The translations under genes were made by a program, and so were the position numbers. A stretch of DNA of 64,000 bases from Phytophthora sp. 'mugwort' (Eukaryota > Oomycota > Peronosporomycetes > Peronosporales > Peronosporaceae): contig JAUCEF010000018.1 of assembly GCA_033558025.1 (NCBI GenBank), positions 3,968,001-4,032,000 of the forward strand, written 5' to 3'. The notes beneath the pieces are model-generated. The model was not told the origin of the DNA. It did no database searches and worked only from the letters and a program-made list of their open reading frames with translations. Each line of letters starts with the position of its first letter. The first letter of the stretch is position 1. This document shows positions 56,987 to 64,000 of this stretch, in pieces.

Positions 56987-57373
56987 TAAAAGTAGGAGAG
57001 GAAGAGCACGCGGGGCGAGTCGATGAAGAAGGCTTCTTGGCGAGGTTGCAAACCAAAAGTGAGTGGGATTGATGTCGTTATTGTTTTCGACCTTCCTAGC
57101 TCATTTCTTCTACTGTCTTTGCTACGGTGAACTTTCTAATCCCATCAGGTATCACATATGTATAGTGGGAAGATACAGAAGTTGTGGTCAAAGCGGGACT
57201 CGAACCCGCTACCTGCTTGCTCGCATAGAGACTAAACCAGCTGAGCTATAGAAAGTATTTGGTTCAGTAATCATGGATGCGTATCTATACCAAAAAACCA
57301 TAACTCACGCAAACCCACACATGCACAACAATGCAAACCGGCACTTCAATACACGCAACATTACCTGCCAACA
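56987..57373 (-). repeat. 5' LTR of the copia element
   Basis: 387 bases. Its inner edge (minus strand ..CTTTTA) is followed at once by GGTTATGAGCTC, the proposed primer-binding site. Confidence 0.85.
57185..57257 (-). repeat. tRNA-like sequence in the 5' LTR
   Basis: Minus strand: TAGCTCAGCTGG (A-box-like) and, 30 bases on, a perfect 5-base stem GCGGG TTCGAGT CCCGC (T arm with B-box GGTTCGAGTCC), then TTTGACCA. The 5' side (ACTTTCT) does not pair with the 3' acceptor strand and the D stem is poor, so it is tRNA-derived rather than a working tRNA gene. The copy in the other LTR (52771-52840) is more degraded. Confidence 0.55.
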
Positions 57374-57663
57374 CAAACTACAGCAAGACATTCCAACTCG
57401 GTGATGCTGTACTTGCTCTCGGCTTCACTGTCACTTTGCTCGCAAATGCAATGGGCTGCCAGCCGTTCCCGGGGCCCTGCATCAACGATGCGCCCAACCC
57501 GACCGTGCTCGCATCAGTCGCTACTCTAAAAGGCAACTGGAAATCGGGGTAAAGGAGCAATGATTTGCTCGTCAAAATCGTTTTCACTCTCTCCAAAGCC
57601 TTCTCCTGCGCTGGAGTCCATTCCCACTCGACGTCGTTGCGTTATAACTTCGTAATGGTGCCA

Positions 57664-58409
57664 TCATGGGATCAAAACCATGCCCCGAAACGCCGGTAAT
57701 AGCCCGCTCAATGAACAAAATCCTCTCCTCAACTGCGTCCCGAGGCCGCGGGAACGTCCACCGCTGTCACAAGTCGTTGCACTGGTCGCACCCCTTGATT
57801 GCTGAGCTCGCGCCCAAGATACGCCATGGCTCGCATTGCAAATCTGCACTTTTGTAGTTTCAACGTCAATCTCGTTGTTGCCAATCGCTCTAGTACGCTT
57901 GCGAGCTCCATCACATGCCGTTCGATTCCCCCTCGCATAGGAACAACTATGTCGCCGAGGTAAACTAGACACATACTCCAAGCCAAACAACGTAGAACCT
58001 GTCTCATCACTCTCTGGAACGTCGAGGGAGCGTAGGTCAAGCCAAATGGCATACGAACAAAGCGGTGCAATCCCTTTTTCGTCAGAAAGGACGTCTTATC
58101 ACGGTCTTCAGGGGCTACCATAATTTGCCACTATCCAACTTTTATATCTAGGGTGGTGAACAGCAATGCACCACCCAACGCCTCCAGGGTTTCGTCGATA
58201 CGTGGCAAGGGATACACATCCTTCTTAGTCAGTTTATTCACGGCCAGAGAGTCGTCGCAAAACATGACCTCGCCATCCTTTTTACGCACTAAAACTACGT
58301 GAAAGCCCCGCGCCCCATCTCCTTCTTCGATGACTCCAGCTTTAAGGATCTTGCTCACACTATCATTCACAATCTCGTTTTCCGTCTGTGCATGCCAATA
58401 TCGCTTCAT
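57664..58409 (-). pseudogene. gypsy reverse transcriptase remnant
   Basis: Frame 58131-58409: VVLVRKKDGEVMFCDDSLAV, LTKKDVYPLPRIDETLEAL, LLFTTLDIKVG. Frame 57664-58121: KTSFLTKKGLHRFVRMPFGL, STFQRVMRQVL, and VYLGDIVV, where the normal YxDD catalytic pair is G-D. RNase H follows at 57378-57596 (LLYPDFQLPFRVATDAST). Confidence 0.75.
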
Positions 58410-59176
58410 CAGAATAGGAGAGGCGTCTCCTGTATTAATATGATGCCGTATGTTGAGGGCTGCTGTCGGCAGGCAATCTCCCGGGTCAGAGTCAGGTTCC
58501 GATACACTAATAGAAATTTCAACATCAATGCTCGATCTTTTGAGGCTTCCGCTCCAATGTATACCTCGTATTCGTCATCTAATGGAGTGCTGCTGTCCCC
58601 AAGTTCATCCAACCATTGATTCACGCTGTACGTTCAACTCACTGTTCATCGACAAGACCTTCATTTCGTCGTCCATGGGGATCCAGGTTCCCAGTTCTTT
58701 CTCATTGGGAAAGTGCACGCGCGCGCCATTAGTATTAGCGGCAGGAACCCACGCTCGGCCCCTCGTGCTGTAGTCACCGTGGCTGCCAACATCACCGATC
58801 CCGTGTACTTAGTTGGTAGGAAGATGCCTTGCTCTCCTTCAGTGGAAGTAACGGCGACTTCTATTGATGCTATGGAGGTAGCGGCCAGCTGCATCTTCTG
58901 GATCAAACAAACCGCTGCTACTCTAGCGCCACCTGCATCCTCATACGTTCGGAAGGGTCACTACAGCTCGTCCCTCTTCTCGGTACCTCACTTCTCCCTT
59001 GCTGAAATCCCTGGTGACTCTTCGTGTTTTAATAAAATTCACTCCCAGCAGAAACCCGTCGGTACATCCACATACCACGCTCGCATCGACTGCCACTCGC
59101 TTGCCAAACACGGTGACGAACTAAAAACGTCATATCCCAACCAAATTTTTTTTAAAAGTTCTTCAACCTTTAAATA

Positions 59177-59365
59177 TCAAGCAAGAACCACCGATTCCTT
59201 CCATGTAGTCAACCGGAGCGTTACACTCGACCCGATCGCCGTGTTGAACCCAGTCAATACCGCCAATAGGTAGCGTGTACAACTATCCAGTTTGATCTCC
59301 CGTTGTGCACCTCCAATCTCCATCATGGCTGTGGGGAGGCAATCGTTTGCTTCCACATACTTCAC
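59177..59365 (-). pseudogene. gypsy protease remnant
   Basis: The peptide GGAQREIKLDSCTRYLLA carries the aspartyl protease site as D-S-C instead of D-S/T-G. The substitution of the Gly next to Ser should abolish activity. Confidence 0.55.
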
Positions 59366-60703
59366 CTCGTCGTTGTGATCTTCAGGTAAAATCGCATTCT
59401 TCTGCCTTCATCGTTGCACCAGACTCACGCATACGTTTTCTTCTTCTAGTTCTCGCCTTGCGGTAGGTTTTTGTGATCGTCTTTCCTTCAGCTGATGCAT
59501 CGCAGCATCGCCTTTCCGTCGTCGCTCGGCGGGTGGCGACTCGCGACACGTTAACGCTCAACGTCAATTTTCCCTTCTTCTTGTCGACGTTTGGCTTGAA
59601 CTCATTGCACTTGTTCCCATTTGGCTGGCTTGCGTGCTCATCGCCATGCTAATCGTACCTTCATCACTATGTTATTGCACTCATCGCGCGGCTCCACATT
59701 CAACACCTCGACATCCGGCTCAGTAGTCGTAGTCGCAGCTGGACTTGTCACCGCTATAATGGTCTCCATCGTGCCCGTACGTGGCTGGTTTGTTCGAAAT
59801 CCCAGCACCGTCGTCATTGATTTCGTTAACTCCGTCGCGCTGCTCGACGCATTTTCCTCGTTGGGACTCAAGTGCGTTGGTGATGCTTTGTATGTCTCGT
59901 CATCTCCGTAGCCTCGTACGTCATTGCCGTCGTCAGCTCGTTGTTGTCGCGGTTTCTCGTTTTCTCATTCTTCACGCTCAGCTCATATGTATCGTGCACC
60001 CGCCATCGCCGGCCGCACCGTGGCTACGTAGATCGCCGCACGTTTACTATCTCGTACTGCTGCGTCGTCCCGTATACCCTTCATCACTTCATTTATCTCG
60101 TCAATCTCCTCGTCGTTCGTCTTATCATCATCTACCAGCTTCTCGTGTTGCGCCGGCTGCGTACCGCCAGTTTCGCATTCCCGTCTCCGTTCCTCAGGCC
60201 CCCGTCGGGTCGCTAACTTGTTTCTCCACGTATCACTCGTCGCTGGCCGGGGAATTTTACGTATTACTGGACGTCGTACCCCCATTTGCTAAGTCTGTCG
60301 CTCGTTTTCCGTCGGCATTGGCTTCGATTCGCTCGTCCTCAATTAATCGTCATTTTTCGTCTTGGCTTCGGGATCTGGGCAGTCCAGAGAAATGCCCACG
60401 CTTTGTGCAGGCATAACTTGACATCATTGGTACACTCCGTCGTCCCATGTTACTGCTCCCCATTTTTGTTTTGTAGCAACGCTGAGTCCCCGCTGTTTGC
60501 CGCTCCCAATAGGCAACGGGTTCAGCGCTATCAGGCCGCTCTTGCGTCACGAGTTGTTTTACTGCCGCCTTGAATTTCTATCACTGGACTCCGCGACTTC
60601 CTGTAGCTCTCGTTTCACCGTCGATTTCAGGGTCACTCTCCTTGGTTCGGACATATCCCGGAATGCTACTGATCGCTTGCGCTCCGTTTTCATCGGCTCA
60701 TAC

Positions 60704-61456
60704 CTACTTACCATTCCATTTGTGGCCATGTGGCTTATCCCATTTACCAGGGAACTTGCTGTAGATGCCCTGCGGGTTGGTGAACATCGCCACGTGCTCT
60801 ACTTCGCTCTGCGTCGCAATACCACCGTCCGTACTGCTCGTCGGTACCGCACTATTGATGCCCAGGATGGTCGTCATTGGACCCATCGTCCCTTCCATCG
60901 GGACTACGTGTCGACTTAGTGTTGTTGCCCACGACTGTCCGATATTAATCATGCCTTGCGCTACATTCTCTATGGGGTCGTCAATCTTCGTGGTTTTGCG
61001 TACGGCGTCTTCTAACATGCCCGACTTCGGGCGCTGCTTCACCAACTTACGCGTCGTCTTGTCCAAGCCCCGGTAGAACTGTGCCAGCAAAATACGATCT
61101 CGCACCTCATTCCGCCCGACGACGTCTATCAGCCCAGCTGCGAAATCTGCATACGTCTCATGCTGACTCTCCATTCCATTGTCGACTTGTCGAGTCTTTC
61201 GCCTACCGCATCAGCAACGCCTTCTTCAGTTTCTTCCACGGCTTATCGCTATCAAGCATGCGTGGGTTGATATCCACCCCCAACTCGCGGCGTTTTCCAA
61301 AAGTTTGTCGCCCAATATGAAATATAGTTCGCGGTCCGTCCACTTTCCGCGCCCAGACAATTCAGCTCCCTTCAGCGCAAGATCTACGCAGTCAATCCAC
61401 GTCGACACTGGCATGCCTGGAGACGGAGTGAACGTCGGTAGCTCCAAGTCCTTCAT
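60704..61456 (-). pseudogene. gypsy gag core
   Basis: Two frames: TDRELYFILGDKLLENAASW (61226-61456) and, after a break, RILLAQFYRGLDKTTRKLVK (60704-61174) give the retrotransposon gag helical region. An Arg/Ser-rich and acidic segment precedes it (61453-61743). Confidence 0.6.
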
Positions 61457-62403
61457 GTTCTTCGTCGCGCATCCTGGTGTCGCTCTCGTGGCTCATTATA
61501 ATCATCGTGTGAGTCCTCACTCTCGTTATCGTCGGGACTCTCGTCAGAGCCGTCGGAGCTGCTTCTCGATGTCTCACTGCTACTGCTGCTGTTACTGTCG
61601 CTCGGCGGCGGCGATGGTGACCATCGTAGCCGTGTGCTTCGTCTCATACTGCGTCGCCGTTCACTATGGCGTGACGACCGAGTAGTGCGTGCAGTTGGTG
61701 AGGCCCGCGATCTTCGGCCTCTTCCATCACTTGCAGCAGGCAATATTCGTGCGCGGGTGATAGAGCGTCCGTCGGTTGCCTAGCGACCTCCTATTGCTGC
61801 CCTTCGTGGGGTGGCGGGGTTTGCTGCAAGTTTGCTACCAACGTCGTTAATTGCTGGAACGCAGCCGTCATCGTCGCATTGCTCATTGCCATCATTCCAC
61901 GTACCTGATCAGCATCGTGCACGACTTCTGTCCCTCGCTTTCGGTATCATCGTCCTAATGTTGCACCCGCCCAGCCTTGTTGTTCCCAACGGCATCATCA
62001 TCTTCAAGGGCCGATAATCGCGCGACTGGTACTTCCTCGTTGCGTGCGACTTCATCATCATCATCATAAACGGGGAGGTGGGGGTTCGTTTTGGTCACTC
62101 CCACCAGCATCATCAATATCACCATCCTTATCAACATCGTCAAAATCATCCTCATCGTTAGAAGTAGGTGTAAACCTCGGACTCCTCCTCGTTGGTCGTG
62201 TCCGTCTCCTAGTTTCGTTCTCGGGTTCGCAGTCGTCATGATTATTTTCCCAGCTACAGCACCACTCAATTTGCAATAGACTTTGCGAAACGGCCCCTGT
62301 ATAACCACCATGTAAAAGGTCTCCTGTCGCCTACCTGTCGACGGTGCGTATGGTCGGAGTGCTGTGTGCGGCGGCCGTCTAGTAGTCTGCCCGACCGTCA
62401 CCT

Positions 62404-63189
62404 AAAAAAAGTTCAACGTACAGGCCTCCGCAAAGCAGCCGGGCTCTGCCCTATTTATTACTTTAATATCACACGACTCGTCCCGATCCTCGCCTCATTC
62501 CGCTCGTACTCGCCCTCGTGCCGCACTTGTTCACAAGTGTGCAGTCCCAACGTCCGCCGATCCTCGTTTGTACGACCTTTCCCGATATCGCACACGACGT
62601 CCGCTTACACCTCCTTGATCCCTCACGCCACACTCGGTCTCCTACTCACGCCCATCGGCTCATCCGTAGTCTTCGGGCTGTTGTTCAATGCTCTCAGCCT
62701 CTCGACTCCTCGTCTGTGCTTTCGTCTGTGCTTTCGTCTGGGCCTTCGCTAACGGCTTCGAGGTCCCACTCTATCTCGTGCGATGCCCTAGTCTGCCGAT
62801 TATCAACTTCCACTTGCGATCTCGCCGACAAGTTCTTCACTGACCGCTCTCTCTCCGTTCGCTAGCTCGCGGATTCTCGACTCCCTTCTTCGTGAAGCCC
62901 TTGCACCCATCGTCTCCGCCATTCATTTCGCCCTCTCGCCCTCGTGCGACTCTTCACGCAAGATCTCATTTCTCTGCGGATCTCGTGCACGGCTGCCTGC
63001 CTGGCTTCGTCGTTAAACTTCAACGTCGATGTCGTGCCGTTGACCTGCTTCGTATCTTTCACCTCTGGTTAAGCTGACACCCACATCCTTCGCCGCATTC
63101 GTGCCGTCATGTACCTTCCTCGCCCTGTTGTTCACTTCCCCATCGTACGCTGCTCGTGAATACCGCCAACGACACTCTGACCTGCTACA
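62404..63189 (-). repeat. Probable 5' LTR of the gypsy element
   Basis: The region upstream of gag has on the minus strand a TG start (TGTAGCAGGTC at 63189) and a TATA-like AATAAATAGGGC near 62455, about 45 bases before the gag side. The partner LTR is not in the window, so borders are tentative. Confidence 0.4.
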
Positions 63190-63264
63190 TATATAATTTT
63201 AACAGACCGCGAGCGACACATGATATTCCAATGCAATATAAGGAATAGGTGAGTGTAGATGCAA

Positions 63265-63690
63265 TCATTTGAATACCATCATATGCTTGCACACGTCTCG
63301 TATATGGAGTATGGTAAACGCCATTTCCCCGCCATGTTGCGTCCCCTTACCTGTTTGGTTGTGCAACGCTTCGATGCAGTTAAACCCAGCAAAAAATGTT
63401 TTCATTTCGTCAACCCACGCGACAGTAAAGATACCTTTCTTCTGTTTGTAGATGTCCTTGACAGCACTCCGATAGCCCCTAAGGGTGATGACATTGAGCG
63501 TGCTTCCAGGGGTGCTTATTTTGGACAGCAGGGAAGTCGTCAAATTATTTTGGCGTAAACACATTGACACCGATACCACCACCTGGCTCAAATATGGGCA
63601 GGCGTTGTCCCACGAATCCACGTAGAAATACTGGGGTGATAGTTTGCGGTACGCGATTTGCGTTCTCGATGATGTGCATGCGCGCCTCAC
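63265..63690 (-). pseudogene. Possible Crypton-type tyrosine recombinase fragment
   Basis: The 141-codon frame contains NVITLRGYRSAVKDIYKQKK, VDEMKTFFAGFNCIEAL and GGEMAFTILHIRDVCKHM. The arrangement (T-RGYRSA-K-LY, then a helix ending FFxGF, then a GK-G block) resembles the N-terminal core-binding part of Crypton/DUF3504 recombinases common in oomycetes. The catalytic domain with R-HxxR-Y is not in this frame, so the assignment is tentative. Confidence 0.4.
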
Positions 63691-64000
63691 GTTATATCGG
63701 CGCTGCGAGACTAGTTGGGCTGAGGGTGTCGCGAGTCGCCCTGGATGGTGAGACGGTCAGTACTGTATGGGAACGGTCTGAGTAAGAGAGTGCACGGAAG
63801 TAATAACGTTGCACAACCAAGTTAAATGCAAACAAATGGTTCAACTTGTTGTAATCCGGTCAAATTCACGACAACTAACCAAACCTGGACGGCAAGAGCG
63901 ATCCTGCCGCCGCTCTTCCTCCTTACACCATCCTCGCACTCCCTATTAAGCACGCACGCTCTCACTACCACAGTGCAAACCAAAACTTCACGCGACACCA
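63691..64000. other. Window end, nothing recognised
   Basis: No coding pattern or repeat is recognised in the last 310 bases. Confidence 0.4.

Larger units (their letters stand above)
52573..57373 (-). mobile_element. Ty1/copia LTR retrotransposon
   Basis: Minus-strand element with both LTRs (52573-52961 and 56987-57373) and an interior with gag, protease, integrase, RT and RNase H in copia order. Reading frames are long but interrupted. On the minus strand the LTR begins TGTTGGCAGG. A purine run (AAGGGAGAA) precedes the 3' LTR, as a polypurine tract should. No 5-base target duplication is seen: the left flank is Helitron helicase, the right flank gypsy RNase H. Confidence 0.9.
57378..62401 (-). 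mobile_element. Decayed Ty3/gypsy element, 3' end missing
   Basis: Read from 62401 down: acidic N-terminal gag region, gag core (61226-61456, LPTFTPSPGMPVSTWIDCVD; 60704-61174, ESQHETYADFAAGLIDVV), a zinc-knuckle remnant (60350-60550), protease (59177-59365), RT (57664-58409) and RNase H (57378-57596). It stops inside RNase H exactly where the copia LTR begins, and integrase and 3' LTR are absent from the window. Many stops and frameshifts. Confidence 0.8.

Noticed and set aside
57185..57257. A functional tRNA gene in the copia LTR
   Set aside because: The T arm is good, but the 5' acceptor strand does not pair with the 3' strand and the D stem is poor; kept only as tRNA-derived.
60286..61685. 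Plus-strand frames of 100-170 codons across the gypsy gag
   Set aside because: They lie opposite the recognisable minus-strand gag and have no motifs; shadows.

Overview
The window looks like nuclear DNA of an oomycete (stramenopile), probably a repeat-rich Peronosporales species such as Phytophthora. The grounds are: short GT-AG introns of roughly 50-150 bases that join exons in perfect frame; conserved eukaryotic genes packed tens of bases apart on both strands; a radial-spoke-like MORN protein, as expected for flagellated zoospores; a plant/bacterial-type KDO8P synthase carrying spliceosomal introns; and a transposon load (pogo, hAT, MULE, Helitron, Ty1/copia, Ty3/gypsy, possible Crypton) typical of these genomes. 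The genus is inference; no marker gene is present.

Layout. 1-8.1 kb: two minus-strand genes, the 3' part of a gamma-tubulin complex component (GCP5-like, 3' end off the window) and a large PH / EF-hand-like / CLU-like / TPR protein. 8.4-25.2 kb: repeat territory with no intact host gene recognised: a pogo fragment, a decayed Ty3/gypsy element with a chromodomain, a decayed hAT, a unit bounded by inverted repeats that carries a PTPAEK-repeat ORF, a LINE tail, a frame-broken Ser/Asp-rich secreted-type protein, a MULE fragment and a nearly intact pogo-type transposase.

25.6-40.7 kb: a compact gene island. In order: VOC-like protein (+), cyclic-nucleotide-binding-domain protein (+), KDO8P synthase (-), small membrane protein (-), peptidyl-tRNA hydrolase (+), multi-pass membrane protein (+), MORN protein (+), CWC15 splicing factor (-), SR-type cyclophilin (+) and a TatD nuclease fused to an RNA 3'-phosphate cyclase (-). 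CWC15 and the SR-cyclophilin, both spliceosome-associated families, are divergent from a 121-base intergenic region that holds a perfect 10+10 base inverted repeat.

40.9-64 kb: repeats again. A hAT element with recognisable terminal inverted repeats and an exact 8-base target duplication lies 136 bases upstream of the TatD-RtcA start. It is followed by a 96-base near-palindromic MITE with TA duplications, a decayed Helitron interrupted by a pogo copy, a Ty1/copia element with both LTRs, a decayed Ty3/gypsy element and a possible Crypton recombinase fragment. Long poly-G/C tracts (12-18 bases) recur in the repeat regions; one sits inside the Walker A codons of the Helitron helicase and breaks its frame.
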